A stretch of 64,000 nucleotides of DNA from Hepsetus odoe (lineage: Eukaryota; Chordata; Actinopteri; Characiformes; Hepsetidae). The stretch lies in the NCBI GenBank assembly GCA_017165825.1, contig CM029370.1:12153951-12217950 (forward strand). The letters are read 5' to 3'. The translations under genes were made by a program, and so were the position numbers. Within the stretch, counting starts at the first letter, position 1. Every line of letters starts with the position of its first letter. The notes beneath the pieces were generated by a model. That model was given only the letters and a program-made list of their open reading frames with translations. It was not told where the DNA came from and searched no databases. Below are positions 46,321 to 61,800 of this stretch, one piece after another.

Positions 46321-49300
46321 ATGTCTCAAGCCACCCTTTTGGAGGAGGTTGCTCAGTGGAGTCCGGAGACATGCCGACAAGAAGTCAAAGTGGTTCTTCC
46401 AAAGCTGGCCATATCCTTTGGAGTCTTTTTGTTATATCTTTTAATTGCTGTTCAGTTTTTTCATTTTACACATCTATCTCTGTGCTGATGCTTTTTATTA
46501 GAGAAGCCTGTGGTGTCCCAAATTGTACTTTTCATACCCAGCTTTGACTCCTTGACTTTTTGCACTCCATGCATGACACTGTTAGCTGGGAGGAACACAT
46601 AAGTAATCTTTTTTCCTACTCCTATGCTTTTTTGCTTTTATAGTTTAATATTTGTACTGTATAACAGTGCTGTGTAACTCTTGTTCTGGTTTATATTTGC
46701 AGATGTTTTGAGAATTATTGTAGATATGTTCCTCCCTCATCTATCTCTGGCGGATTTGGAGGAGGACTGTTTCTCCAAGGTTCTACCTAAAGTATGGCCT
46801 TTCACTGGAGCACCCACATGAAGTGTTGTTTCTGTGTCTCACATGTGTTGGGATGCCATTTTTTTGTGTTGGTTTTTTAAATGGAAATGTTTTCATGCAT
46901 TAATTCAATAGGTGGTGGTCAGGTTTACTGGCTTTTTGGAAGAGATCTCCAAGCAAGTCGGAGGCCTGTCTAGCCAGAATGCAGAGCTTCATGCATTCCT
47001 CAGGAATATTTTGCGGGTGTGATAACCACTGCCTTATCTCATTTTCTTGTAGTCTTTCAAACAATTTCATTAATGTTTCATACATGCTGGATAAGGTATT
47101 GTTGCAACACCCCTTTTGGCATGCTATTTATTGCTTTTTTTTCAAGATTTATATTGAACTGTATTATTGGGTTGATGTTTTGTTCTAGGGTAAAATTATG
47201 CCATATCAATAACTCCAGTCTTATTAAAGTCAAATCAAGAATTGTATAGTATTGAGAAAACAAAATGGCTAAATCTCTTTTAATGAAGTGTAAAAAGTCA
47301 TTATTTAATTATGTGTTCAGATGATGGTGCAGACTCTGGAGGCTCTGTCTGGATGTGTGCGTCATGTGTGCTCTTTTAAGGAGGCTGCTTCCCTGGACTC
47401 CATCCGATCTTTGCCCTTCTGTGTTCTCCAGATTTTGAAAGACACTTTTCAACACTGTAAGGTAGGGATGTTTCCTCTCAAGCTAAACAATACTTTGTAA
47501 ACACATGCTCTTATGCAAACAAATGCTGAAAACATACTTTATATTATATACGCAAGCATAAATATACAGCGGGAAGAACAAGTATTGGACACATCAATGT
47601 TTTTCTCAGTAAATATATTTCTAATGGCGATACTGACATGAAATTTATAGCAGATGTTGGCAACAACTCAAGTAATCCGCACATACAAAGAAATCAAAAC
47701 AAACAAGTCAATAAATTGTGTTGGAATGACACAGGGAATAAGAGTTGAGCACATAAAGAAAAGGAAGTGCAAAAAGCAAAGCCAAGAAATAAGCTGAAAT
47801 CTGTCAGTATTTAGAAAGTAATACTGACCCCTGTCATTTATATCAGCTGGTTTAGTCTTAATCTGTGGCCTATAGAAAGGTTTCTCATTACCAAGGTACA
47901 AGGTACAAGAAGCATCTCATGATTTCTAAAAGCAAAGAGCTCTTTCAAGACCTTCACCATCTTATTGTTTTCATAGTTCTCCACTTTTTCCACATTTTTT
48001 TTTCTCACACTTTTGAAACTTGTGCAAGTTCATTAAATAAATAACAAATATAAAACATAAGTATAAGTATAAAACATAGTATGTACAAAGTTTCAAGCAA
48101 ACTTTTTTCACTTTGTCTTTATGGGGTATTGAATTTCAAGGTAATGAATTAATTGAATCCATTTTGTTATAAGGCTGTAACATACCAAAATGTGGAAAAA
48201 GTAGAGTGCTGTGAATACTTTCTGGATGCTCTGTATTTAGTGTATAATTTGTGCAGATAATGTTATGTGCAGGAGAGTGAGGTCACGTACCGTGGAAGAC
48301 TGTCACTAGTGGGGGATCTGCTGCAGACCCTGTTTAAAGAAGCCTATTCACTACAGAAAGGCCTGATGGAGCTGTTGGAAACGATTAGCTTGGAGAACAC
48401 TGCCTCAAAAGAAGAAAACTCTGAAATAGTGACAGGTTAGTGCCTGATAAAGGAATGAGGAAAATATAAATTTGGGCCAGTTGTTTGTGGAGTTTTCCCT
48501 TTAATTTGTTGAGCAAAAACAGTGTACACAAGTTTCCCTTTGTCTGAGTTTCATTTGCGCAAGCAAGCTTAGTGTCCAAAATTTGCTACTTTTCTTACAG
48601 TGGAGCTACCAGGCTAATGAAACTTGCTCTCAGATCAACCCCCATTAACATAATTCAACACACTTACCTGAAACTGTTTAAGAACGGTTTTTGATTTGCA
48701 TTGCATACTGTTATTTGCAAAAATGATCATAAGTATGTTGCATTGTGGGGCAGCGGTGGCCTAGTGGTTAGGGCGTCGGCCACATGATCGGCGGATCGGG
48801 GGTTCGAACCCCTTCTCAATAGGTTGCCCTGAGGTACCCTTGAGCAAGGTGCCGTCCCCGTCCCGCTCCTCCCTGCGATGGGCTGGCAACCTGTCCAGGG
48901 TGCGTCCCCCGTCCTCGCCCTGTGTGCGCTGGGTTGGACACCAGCACTCCCCCGCAACCCCGTTTGGGACAAGCGGCAGATAATGGATGGATGGATGGAT
49001 GTTGCATTGTTAAAACAGACTTTTTTTTTATTGTGGGTATATGTTAAAGCAAAACTGCGTCATGTATAAATCACATTAACAGTTTTGTTTACAATTATAA
49101 GGTGATTTAAGGCCGTTTTTTGTTGGAAATTTAATCCTGCTGTTTTTGGTTAGCTTAATCAATTTCAGCAGAATTTATAGAAGCAGATTTTTGACATCTG
49201 GCATGTTTGGATGGATTGCATTTTGAGTTAGGGGAAACTGTCTACATTTGATTTTTCACCAAACAATTTCTTTAAGTAGTAGGTCAGCGTGTACATATAC

Positions 49301-52300
49301 AGCCGTGACTAAAATCTTTGAGGTTTCGCGGATGTATTGTAGGCATTGTTCTTCACCAAACTGTTCTTGGATGGTAGGTGCTCTCATGATGTTTTGGTAA
49401 CATTCTTTATTTGTGGCTGTGTTTTTTGGCAAAATTTTGAGTGAGCCCACTCCCTTGACTGAGAAGCAACCCCACTAATGAATGGTCTCAGCATGCTTTA
49501 CTGTTGGAGTGACACAGATGGAAGCGTGATGGTAGCACTCACCTTTTCTTCTGTGTATCTTTTTTCCGGATGCCGCAAACAATCGGAAAGGAGGTTCATC
49601 AGAGAAAATGACTATCCTAGTCCTCAGCATTCCAGTCCTCTTTCTTTATTTCTTTATTTTTTACCTTTTGCAGAATATCAGTTTGGCCCTGATGTTTTTC
49701 TTGAAGAGAAGTGGCTTGTTTACTACCTTTCTTGACACCAGGGCATCCTCCAAAAGTCTTTGCCTCACTGTGTGTGCAGATGCACTCAATCCTGCCTGCT
49801 GCCACTCCTGATCAAGCTCTGCACTGGTGGTGCCCCAATCCTGCCACTAAATTAACTTTAGGAGACAGTCCAGGCGCTTCCTGGACGTTCTCAGGTGTCC
49901 TGAAGCTTGTTTCACAACAATTGAGCCTCTCTCTAAGTTCTTGATGATCCTATAAATAATTGATTTAGGTGCACTCTTACCAGCAGCAACATCCTTGCAG
50001 TTGAAGCCCTTTTTGTGCAATAGTGACTGCACGTGTTTCCTTGCAGGTAACCATGATTAAGATCAGAACAATGTTAAGATCAATGATTTCAAGCACCACC
50101 CTCCTTTAAAAGCATGCAGTCTGCTATTCTATCACAGTCAGCATGACTGAGTGATCTCCAACCTATAACTCTCACCTGTGTTAAAGAGAGGATCACTGAA
50201 ATGATGTCAGCAGGTCTTTTTTGTGGCAGGGCTGAAATGCAGAGGTGTTTTTTGTGGAAATTAATATTTGTATCATTCTCAAATCTTTTGGCCATGGCTG
50301 TACACAGTCTAGTGCAAATACAGGGGTGTTGGTGGTCTAGGGGTAGGATACTTGCCTATTGAGCCTATGGCTCAAGAGGTCCCAGGTTTGAATCCCACCT
50401 CTAGCACTACCACCACTGGGTCCCTGAGCAAGACCCTTAACCCTGAGTTGCTCCAGGGGGACTGTCCCTGTAATTAGGACATGTAAGTCGCTCTGGATAA
50501 GAGCGTCTGCTAAATGCTGTAAATGTAAATGTACCTCTGATAAAAACTGTTGGCAAAAATGGAAAATGAGGGAAACTAGGGCTACAGTAAAGGTTTTTTT
50601 TGTTTTTTTGTTTTTTCCCCCCTCCCCCCCCTCCACATGCAGTGATTCACAGTCTGCTGGACATATGCTCCATCATATCCACCCTGGACATTGCCCTGCA
50701 TGCCAACACATGGAAATTCATAATCAAGTCAGTGTTACTTCAGAAACCTTCAAAACTCTTTTACTGTTTGCAATCTTGTAATGTTGCTGTGTTAATGCGT
50801 GCAATACCGCCAAATCTTTGCTTTGCAGACAGAGTGTGAAATATCAGTCTGTGGTGGAGGAGCACTTGCGACACACTGACATTGCTACCTCTTTGTGTGA
50901 GGGCCTGCTAGCTTCAGTGTGCAGCTCTGTGGAGCTGGCAGAGCAAATGCAGCAAACAGGTCAGCAGGTAAGACAAGCCTGGAGTACTTGAGGTGTTTTT
51001 TTTTTAAATTCAATGGGTATTGAACCATTAAACGACAAAAGTTTGTATAACAATTTGAATGCAGTCACAAAGAAGCAGCTGAAGTCATTAATGTTAGCAA
51101 GTTCTCTTGTGGTCTGGCCTTGGTAGCTTTGCCTAATTTCGGCTCTGCCAATACATTTAGTGAACCCAAGAATTTTCATTTAACTTTTCAGAATTGCTAT
51201 ATTGATTCTTGCTGTGAAGATTAAAGACTAATTGAGGCTATAAGCACATGGCTCACTTTGCACAATTGTCTACCTATCATTTTAGTTCTTTTAAAATTCT
51301 TGATTTATTTTATTTATATAGTTTTATTTACTACAGATATTAAATCATATTTTGTTGAGCTAAAATTCATGATATCTGTTGTAGGTCCATACTTGGTACT
51401 TTAATAAACATGAGTGAAATTATTAGCATCTGCATAATCTGTTTTCAATTGACACCCCCCCCCCCCTTTTTTATTTATTTATTTATTTATTTTTTAAATG
51501 CTTAACAGGAAGTTAAGCATTGTGCTGAATACAAGCTTTTCCAGAAGACCACAAAGATGTGCAGGTTTTTTGCCAACACATTAGTTCACTACATAAAGGT
51601 ACCTACAGACAAACATGCATTGTATCATGCATATTATAGAAACAACATTTGTGATTATATAATTTTTTTATTTTTGACAGGAATTTAAGCCATTTCTTTC
51701 AAAGTCCTGTAATGATTTTTACCAGCTTTGTCTTCGAATACTCAGGTAATTCCAAAGATAATTTGGGGAACTAAGGGGGAAGGGAAGAAGGGAAGAGATG
51801 GGCCAACACTGCAAATATTGACTTTTCACGTAGTGCTTGTAATTATACTTCAGTGTACCATAGAAACATCTGACAAAAAGATCTAAAACTGTGTCAAAAC
51901 CAATACGTGTTCTAAAAACATTTGGCCACGACTTGTGAAAAACACTAAGCAGCAGCATTATATAATTGTGTAGTAGTGTTTCAATTCTATTTCTTGTATG
52001 TTTTCAAGTTATTGAAATTTTATTCTGAATTTTTTTTTTCTATTTAGTAAATTTCCGCCAAGTCTAGCTGCCCCATCTGTACCCCCTGACCTTCGTGAGG
52101 AGTTAAGCACAGCTGTTTTGGTTCCCATGGATGCTATTTTGTCTCATCTTGTACCAATAAGATCTTTTGCTGAACAAATCCTGGCCCCAACTCAGAGTAA
52201 GTCTGCATCCGTGTGACCTCTCACACTTTTCAACGCTCAGATCAACAATGGGACATCCAATAGTTAGATTTCTTTTGTGCAAATGAGTTACTTTGACTTG

Positions 52301-55300
52301 GATCAGGAAACAGTTCATGCCAGCAGATAATTATTTGCTGAGAGCCATTCTTTTGGAAAATAATGGCAAATTAATGAGGTAGGTATCAGGGGTACACTTA
52401 TATAACTGTGTGTCCTTCCATTTTAACTCTTACTAGGGCCTGGTGGTCTTTTCAAAAGAAAATTAAAAGTTGTGCATTTGATGAATGTCCAAAGAAAACA
52501 GAGCCAAAGACACTCTAAAATACTAAGGTCAAGTTAAAGGTTAGGTGTACGGGTAATGTCACTCTCCACTAGCTTAATGTCTTCCACTAGCTTAAAAAAG
52601 TTGGTGGAAGTCTTAAGAAAAAAATGGCATATGATGCTGTGTTCTGCTGATAAGGTCTATTTTACTTGACAGTGTAAGTAACTATAATGCTGGAATGTAT
52701 AAATTGTACGGTTGCTACTAACTATTTAACAGATGAATTGATTAGTCTTATTCTTGTGTTTGATTTCATTTTTCTTTTCTAAAAATCTAATGGACCATTT
52801 TGCTTAAGATTATTTTATATGAATGACAAATTGTATTTTGCTGTTTATTGCAGCTCAGAAAAAAACTGAACAGAGGTTTACATATAAAAGTGAAAGTTTA
52901 TACTGGCAATAAAAATAAAAATAATCATAAAGGAGATGTGAATAGACAACACTTGCGATGGCTTTGCATTTTCTAGCTGTATTTAGTCTAGAATAGTACA
53001 CTGTGTGTATTATGCTATGGATTATGCTTTAAACCTCTTGTTTTCTGATAATATGACCAACATGAACCATACTTTCAAAGCCTTGGGTCTTTTTTTTGTT
53101 TTTTTTTTAATATATTACAAGACTGAGCCTCTTTTGCAACTGAGACTAACTCTGCTGTGGCTGCAATCATTATTTTTAAACTGTATGCCATATATTAAAG
53201 AAAAGCATTATATTATGATTTGAAGTATTAGAACTCAAAGGTGTAAATTAATAAAGATGCATCAGTAAAATGTTGCATTTGATGCATGCCACTGATTGCA
53301 GCAACCCTTAAATTGTATTGCAAAATAGCAGAACATTGGGGTGACAGTGTGCTGGGGGCTCAAACGTCCTTTATGAATTCAACTTGGAGGTCATTAAGTA
53401 ATGTGCAAATTAATTATTTAGTTCTCTGTAATGTCATTTCAGACAACTATATAGATTTCTATTTGACCAATTGTATTGATTTCCACATTTGTGGGCAGAA
53501 ATGCTCATCATCAGTATTAGAAATCTGACACATGCATATCATAAACCATAATAAAATTGCTAATTATTTTGAGGGTAATTATTTTATATGCCTTTTTCTG
53601 TCTGCACAAACCTTGTGTGCTTGCATTAGTAAATATGTGTATCACAAAGAAAGTTTCAGCAAGCTGTTGATTATACAGCCTGTGTTTGCTTAATTGGCCA
53701 TGAACTGATTTTGTTAATATCTGTAGAACACTGCAAGGTCAGAGAGGGAAGGAATGAAATATGTGGGGCTGTTTTTAACTGTTTGTGGAGTTTTTCAATA
53801 ATTTTGTGGGTACTTGACTTATCCCTTTCAGTTTGTGGAGAGTTCTGGAAATCTGCCTTTCTACCAAGGAAAAAAAACAACAGAAACTAAAACACACAGG
53901 TCATTAATCTTGTGGAGCAAATTGTTTGGCGCAGTTATGATGATAAGGGATGGAAAATAGCTGTGAACATAAGTCAAGTTTACAAACACTTTCAGCTTTT
54001 CCAAAGTTCATTGGGTGTTAGATTCATCAGAAAAAGGAGGTGAAAAATTTTTTCCCATCAATCTGAAAACTACAGATAAAGTAAAAAACAGGTCCTTGAT
54101 TGTTTTATTAATTTAATGAATTAACAGATTGATGAGGTTAAAAAAAAAAAAAATTAAGATGAGTCTGAAACTGCAAAAGGTTACAAACGTGAAAACGTCT
54201 AAACTTGTGACCCATTGTGAGTATGTGAGAATGTAAAGTTAATCTGCAACAGCTTTTGTTTGCTTCCAGTTTAGTATTTGTATGGTTATGTCACTGCACT
54301 CTTTCCTGTACCTGAAATTCATGTGATTTTGGTTTGTGTTTAGAATTTAGTCCTGAGCTTGCTCTGCCTCAGTGTCTCCTGCTGGTGGAAGTGCTGGGAA
54401 AGCTCCTAACTCAGCCAGAGGACACACTTCGCCTCTGGTGTGATGGCAGTCAGTTCTCTGAGGAGACACCCAGGTTTGCCACCTGATTCCAGCCTGTTTT
54501 GTTTGGTTTGGAAAGAGTCTTTTCTGTTAAGTACATAGTTTGGTACTTTCCCTAGGATTGTGACTTTTGACCATGTCTTTTTCCTTTCATAAATACTGGA
54601 AAACCTGCTTTAAAAATACTGATATTCCGCTTCAGTGGTAATGCTGTCTAGAGTCTTGTATAAACTCCTAAGGAGGTTTTGGTGACTACATTGTAGACAT
54701 GGCTAATTTTTCCAGGTATTGCATGTAACATTTAACTTTAGCTTGCACAAGCATTTGACATGTTCCTGTTGTATTACTGAACAATTTTTAAATACTTGAT
54801 TTATTCTGAAATATTGTTAATCTTCATTGCTCAAAATTTGATGGAATATCAGCTTTGAATATCCAAATGACGGTGGGATTTTTTAGGTAACAAAGGCACA
54901 AAAACCTTTGTTTCATGTAAAACACTGTGATCAAAATTAGAGAACATGTTCAGATACCGCCCAGTTATTGGTGTTAATCTGGCACCTAGTGATAATTTAC
55001 TTGATTGACGACACCCTGTTGATCTGGCGGCTCTCCAAGTTACATTGCAAGCTGGCAAGCTGCTGTAAGGTGACTGAAACTCTGCGAATGCAGGTTGTCC
55101 AGATGAAGACCAAAAGGATGACGACAATATTGCAGGAGAGGTTGGGATTTCCAAGTCTGTGATTTCAAGAAAATTGAAGCTTTCCAAGGACACATTCATC
55201 TTAGTCCCCCGCCAAAAAAACGCATGTGAGGACAGGAACCTAAAGACTCTCAGTGAGGAGTTGGTTCAACACTGCATTGCTCATTCGGTGCTGAACAGAT

Positions 55301-55861
55301 CAAGGACACAGTGTCTCACCATTTAACACAATTCTGACTTACAGTTCACTCTGCAGTGACCAAACTATATAAATGCTAGACTAACCTTTGCTGAGGAGCA
55401 TGTTGGGTGGACAGAGGAGAACTGGTCCAGAATGCACAGTCATGAGAGTAAGTTCAATTTATTTGGGTCTGATGGGGAAGCGTAGTTTGGTGTTGAACTG
55501 GCGAAAACTGAACCCCAAATGTGAAATTTGGAGGAAGAATTGTCATGTTTTAAGGGGTGTTTTCTGCAGCAGGAGTTAGGCTTCTTGTACAGCTTCTTGT
55601 ACTTGAGTTAATTGAAATGTTTCCTTGCAACTAAGAACATTTGAAACAATGAAAAGCCAGCCCGGAGTCCAGATCTCCCCAGATCTCTGGAAGATCCTTG
55701 GCAACAAAGTAATGGGAAAGAAACCCAGTACATTTACCAAAATGTGGAAGAGACTGCAAGAAGAATGGACCAAGATCAAACCACAGCAGTGTGAGAAACT
55801 AGTGATGTCCTGTGGGCACAGATGAGCTCAAGTCATTCAAAGACCTCTACATTTCCTCTTA

Positions 55862-55898
<37 letters not shown>

Positions 55899-58800
55899 GT
55901 TTCAATCTTCTCTTCTGATACAGTTGTTAATGGTTAATTCTAATTTTAATCAGTGTTTTTCACAATATTAAGGTTTCTGTTGAAGTGCCTTTTGTTATTT
56001 AAAAAAAAAAAAAGTCTTGAATTGCCTGCGTAATACTGGGTGAATACTGGAGGAAGGGTTGTATGAAATATATAATTGACTCTATTAACAGTAAGAAGAA
56101 CTTTGATGAATTTTTCTTTTCCCTCTTTCTCCAGACTGTCTGTCTTTGAGGCCATGTTTCTGAGTTTTCGCTTTTGCCTGCTGGAGCGTACTGTGCCCGT
56201 TCGGTTGGCGGGGGTGATGATCCGAGGCCAGGCTCAGGGAAATGTCAGCCTGCATCAGCATATTTGTGTGCACCTGTGTGGCTGTGTGGCAGCTCTGCCC
56301 CCTCAACACTTCTCCCAACTGGTCAGTATGCTGCACTGGAGGGTTCATTACAGTCCTGTTCCGTAGAGATCATGATTGTACTCTGTTTGTAATGGCAGTG
56401 CTCCAAGCATAAATGTATTGGTCCAGATCACCTTTTTGTTACTAGTTCTCAATCCTTCTTCATTCCCTGGAATGGTTTATCACTGTAGGTGCTAATAAAA
56501 CCCTTGAGTGAGTGTAGATCCTCTACTGTAAAAATGTTTTTTTGAATGTGTAATTCATTCCTGGAGTGTGAATATGAATCGCCAGAAAAAAATATTCCAA
56601 CATCACTGACAGCAGTGTATATTAGTTTTTTATGCTTTATCAGGTATTAAACTTTCAATACAAATGTCCTAAATCAGTTGGCTCCCAACCCTGGTTTTGG
56701 TGAACCATTTTCTTGGACAATGCTCAGTGTTTTGTTTTTTTTTTGTTTTTTTTTTCCATTAACACAACCATTTCACAATGCTGATTTCCTTTTCCTTGCC
56801 TGGATTCTGTAAAGCTGCTTTATGACAAAAGTAGTTGTGAAAAGTGCTATAGAAATAAAACTGACTTGACATAACTCCATGTCTTTCTCACTGTTTTCAG
56901 GAGCGCTCCCTGTTAACAGCTGTGCTCCAGTCAGACACCCAAACAGCTCTCTTGGCCACAGATGTCTGGTGCTTTCTGGCACGGTGAGTGAATACACACC
57001 CAGCAGTGAACACAAAGTTTCCATAACACTCATATGCAGCCTAGAGATGTGTGCAGTCAAAAGATAGTTCACAGTTTTTCCACAAGTAAAATGGGGTCAT
57101 GATAAATTCAAGTTTACTTGAATTCATGTGTTTAACCCAGATCAATTTTAAATCTTAGGACTGCACTTTAGAATGAGCTGTTTAATTGTTTTTGATATGG
57201 ATGTTCTGATTAATGCTTTTACTAATGATCTGTGTCAATCAGTGTCAGAATCAGTAGATTAGTAAATAAATGGATCTGTAGAACCAATGTTTACTCCGTT
57301 TACTCTTAAGTGACTTAATTGTGTAAATATGCACAGTTCTGTTCATGTAAAAGCTGATGAAAGCACTTTTGTCTCCCTCTTTCTTGCTTCTTCTTTCTGC
57401 ATCCCTCCATCTCCCTCTTGCTCCCCATCTTGCTCTTTATCATCTCTCTCCTTTTTCCACCCTTTCCCCACCTTCAGGTATGGGACTGCTGAGTTGTGTT
57501 TGCACCATGTTCTCCTTGTGGCTCACCTAGTGAGTGTTGTCAGTATTTGTATATTCTCTAATGTGTTATTGAAAATGTGCATCCCAGGAGGGGAGGAAAT
57601 TGACTCTCTGTGTCTGGCACCCTCACAGAGGTGATGTTTAATTTCATTATGCTCATTGTGCTTTGGGCATAAATGAATCTCAGGAGATCCCTTTTTAAGA
57701 ACCATGCTTGCACAGTTGCTTAATGTGTCTGTGATGTGCTTATCATGTCTGTGGAACCTGTTAAAAATGAATCCGTTCCGTTAATAGGTGAAATAACCTT
57801 AATAATTAAAAAGTTAATGTGGTCTGGCTATACAAGAAAACAGCACCATATGCACAGAAGTTGTTGTAGCAATTCTCCCTGATTTTGAACAGGGCTACAA
57901 AAGACATATTAGTAGATCGGCCATGAAAGATATTTATTCTCACTGTAAGCAATGAAAACATGTTTCTCTCATTGTTAGATCCTAGAGCTTTCTGGAGGAA
58001 GTGTGCTTTGTGTTACTCACATTTCAGCTGCTGGGAAGATCTGATTTAAAGCAATTCCAGCATTGCTACAGAAAATAAAAGGATTTTCCAAATTCTCAGG
58101 CATTTGAGCCTTCACTTCTTTATTCGTTGGGCCAAGAGCTACTATCCTTGACTTTATTGATCAAAGTCCCCCTTGTGGGCAATTACCAGAAGAGAATGTT
58201 TGAGCAGAGGAGTTCCTTAGCAGGGCTGGACCCTGGCCCACCACAGCTGATCATTCTTAGAATAAGTATTTGTACACAGGCCTGCTACTCTGTAAACATT
58301 GTGTACACCCCATCCCATTAGAGCATGTGCAAGAGCAAGTGTAACAACACATTAGTAAAACTCATTTTTCACTGCTTCTGCTGTACCTGTGGTTAATTTC
58401 AAGCCATTTTAATGTCTTTTCTAAACCACTGAGATTGCATAGGCACTGAGTGTGTGTGTGTGTGTGTGTGTTTAGATTAAGTCCTGTCCATGTGAGGGTT
58501 ATCAGCTAACCCACCTAGGTCTTCTACTAAGACGCCTTCTGTTCCTAATGACTCCAAACCACCAGGTTGGTTTATTTTTTTCTCTCTATTTTCTCTCTGT
58601 TTTATGGGGCAGTGGTGACCTAGTGGTTGGGGACTAGGCCTCAGAATTGGAAGGTTGTGGGTTTGAATCGGTGTAGATCAAAGTATATTTTCTTTACTTT
58701 CAGTAAATACAAAGGGATATCTACTGCAATTGGAATTTCATAGTAGTTGTTGTTTGCACATTTTTGTCATTTGTTATATTGAAACAAATGGAAAGAGTTA

Positions 58801-61800
58801 GAATCACAGGATTCAAGGTTAGAGAGAGAGTTTAAAAAGGTTCAGTTAACACGTGTTGATAGTCTAGTGGTAGGGTACTTGCCTATGGACCTATGGCTCA
58901 AGAGGTCCCAGGTTCGAATCCCACCTCTAGCACTACCATCACTGGGTCCCTGAGCAAGACCCTTAACCCGGAGTTGCTCCAGGGGGACTGTCCCTGTAAT
59001 TAGGACCTGTAAGTCGCTCTGGATAAGAGCGTCTGCTAAATGCCATAAATGTAATGTAAATGTAATCTATATATATCTCAAGTTTTTTGAGGAATTGAAC
59101 ATTTCTGATGAACTTTTTGTAAAAATTGAAGTGAATACTTAAGAGTTTTCTATATATTCTGCAAAAATATTATCTAAAACAGCATACGATTTTCAAATAC
59201 AAGTCCTAATATTAGAATAAGAGAATCCAGCTAAAGAGAATCTAGAAATGAGACAAGAAATATTACACTGTGCACAGTGCTACAGTCAATCCAAATGTTT
59301 AAATGTTTTCCTGAAAAAAGGAAATGTGAGTGTGAGCATTCTCAGGGGATACATGTGTGTACAATTATTAGGCAACTATTAGTGTGTAGACAACTAATTG
59401 AAACTTTTATTTTAATCTGTTAAAGTGAGAATAATTAACAAACAATCAAAATTTACAAATAAACATTTCTGACATAAAAAAATTAATAAATCAGTGACCA
59501 ATACAGCCATTTATCTTTTCAAAAACAGCCATAATCCTTCCATTCATGGAGTCTGTTAGTTTCTTGATCTGTCGATGATCAACTTTTTGTGCAGCAGCAA
59601 CCACAGCCTCCCAGACACTGTTCAGAGAGGTGGACTGTTTTCCTTCCCCGTAAATCTCCCGTTTAAGAAGGACCCACAAGTTCTCAATAGGGTTTTGGTC
59701 AGATGAGGAAGGGGCCCCATGTCATTATTCTTTCTTTAAGGCCTTTATTGGCGACCCATGCTGTGAGAACTTCAATGCATGTGATAGAACATTGTCCTGC
59801 ATAAAAATTATGATCTTCCTGAAAGGCACAGACTTTTTCCTGAATCACTGCTTGAAGAAAGTGTTTTATAAAAACTGGCAGTAGGTTTGGGAGTTGATTT
59901 TGAGTCCCTCTACAACCAGAAAAGGTCCAGCCAGCTCCTCTTTAATAACACCAGCCCTTAGCAGTAACCCCACTCCACCTTGCTGGTGTCTGAGTCAAAG
60001 TGGATCTCTTTAGGCCACACCCTCCCTCATTACACAAATACACATCACCTGATATGGTTTTATTCAATTAACATTCCGATTTATACAGCCCGGAGTTGGA
60101 ATATACGCACAAAAATTATATATTCAAAATACTCACTTGCCTAATAATTGTGCGCAGTGTATACTTTGATGTTTATTTTTTGAGGGAAAATGATTCAGTA
60201 TTGCAGATTTGTGAGAAGTAAATCTCTGGGATTACACAATTAAGTAATTGTGCAATAAATAATTTACTCATTTGAAAAACCTTATTTAGACATTAATGCA
60301 GAATAGCAATAGAATAGTCCAAGGCTAATAGGCTAGACATGTGTCTGAAACGTTTTTATTTTCTCTCAGATGGAGTTTGTAGGGAGATTATCTCCATCTG
60401 AGGAGGTCAATCTCTGTGTATGGCGTTGGACTCTGCTCAGAAGTCTTTGCTCTGAGGTGCGAGTGCGAGTGGAGAGAGAGGTGCTGAGGAGAGCTCAGTC
60501 TGCACTGGATGTCTGGGATGCCACCGGATGCAGGTTGGGGAGTATAAACACATTGGTAAGGAAACTGCTTACTCTGGCTTTTATCGCCTTAAGTGGACTT
60601 CCTCATTCGTCAACAGTTTTTCCAAAGGTCACAGTTAAAGAGCACTGCAGACTGAATATGTAATTATAGTAGTTTAAACTCTGGTATGTGACCTTTAGCC
60701 TTTTGGAAAGATATTGGTCCTTAAATTGCTTGTTAATGCTGGGGCAACTGCTTTGATGGAAGGAAGCACGCTCATGGGTTTTCCTTCCCCATCACTGTCA
60801 AACTGCAGTTAGCACTAGCATCCCATTTACACCATGTGGATGCAGAACATTTCTGGATTGAAAAGCACTGAACACTGGTTAAAAATGTACTAAGTGTGGT
60901 TTAGTTTTGGTGTGCTGGCAACCATCAACTGATAGCATTAAGCAAAATGTCCATCAACATGTATAAATGTAAAAGGAAAAAGGAAGGCGTAGATGAAAAT
61001 CTAGGGCAAGGCAACAGTATTGTTTTCAGTATCCTTACTACTGACCTTGAATTTGATAAAGGCAATAAAAACAGTGCCAACATAGCGGAGCTTTAAAAAA
61101 ACAGTTTCCTTTGTATACTTATGACTAAAAAGAAAGCAAGGACAGTTATTTTTTTTATTACTTCATTAATATACAGAGAAATATATTGGAGTACATATTG
61201 AAACGTTAGTTTCAAGTGATTTTATTACTATGCTGATGATAATCTAATATTTAAGTAAATGGTAACAATACTTTAAATTAAGATTTAGCCTTTATGTGGG
61301 AAGAAAATCCTTTTTCCCTATAATGTAGATTTAGATGTTTTACATAAGATTTCATGGTAACTGAAATGGTAGCTGTGCAGAACATGGCTTTAATCTGAGT
61401 GTGTTTACGAAGATGGGCATTAAAAGAAATGAATCTGCCAAAGATAAAAGCTCTGAGGAAAAGAGGCATGAAGTCCACTAGATCTCTGAAGATGTGCTGT
61501 GGAATCTGATGCCAAGACATTAGAAACAGAACCTTTAGATCCTGATGTTGCAAGGTGGGGCCTTCATGGATTAGATCAGCTTGTCCAGCTCAACATGCAG
61601 TTGTTTGGTTAGAATGGGGACTCTTACTAACTGTGTGAGTAACAGAACTCATATTTCAGTAGTTTCTACAATATTAGCTTTTCTTTGACAGATAGTCTTC
61701 ACTCCCTAATTGCATTAGTGAGTCTTAGGCCCCATATCCCTTTTGCTGGTTCACCAGTTTTATTTCCTTGGATCAGCTTTGGGAGGTACTTACCACTACA

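Noticed and set aside
55388..55825. Open frames interpreted as a host gene in a FIRRM intron
   Set aside because: Sequence reads as a decayed Tc1 transposase with the typical C-terminal wording and no splice logic.
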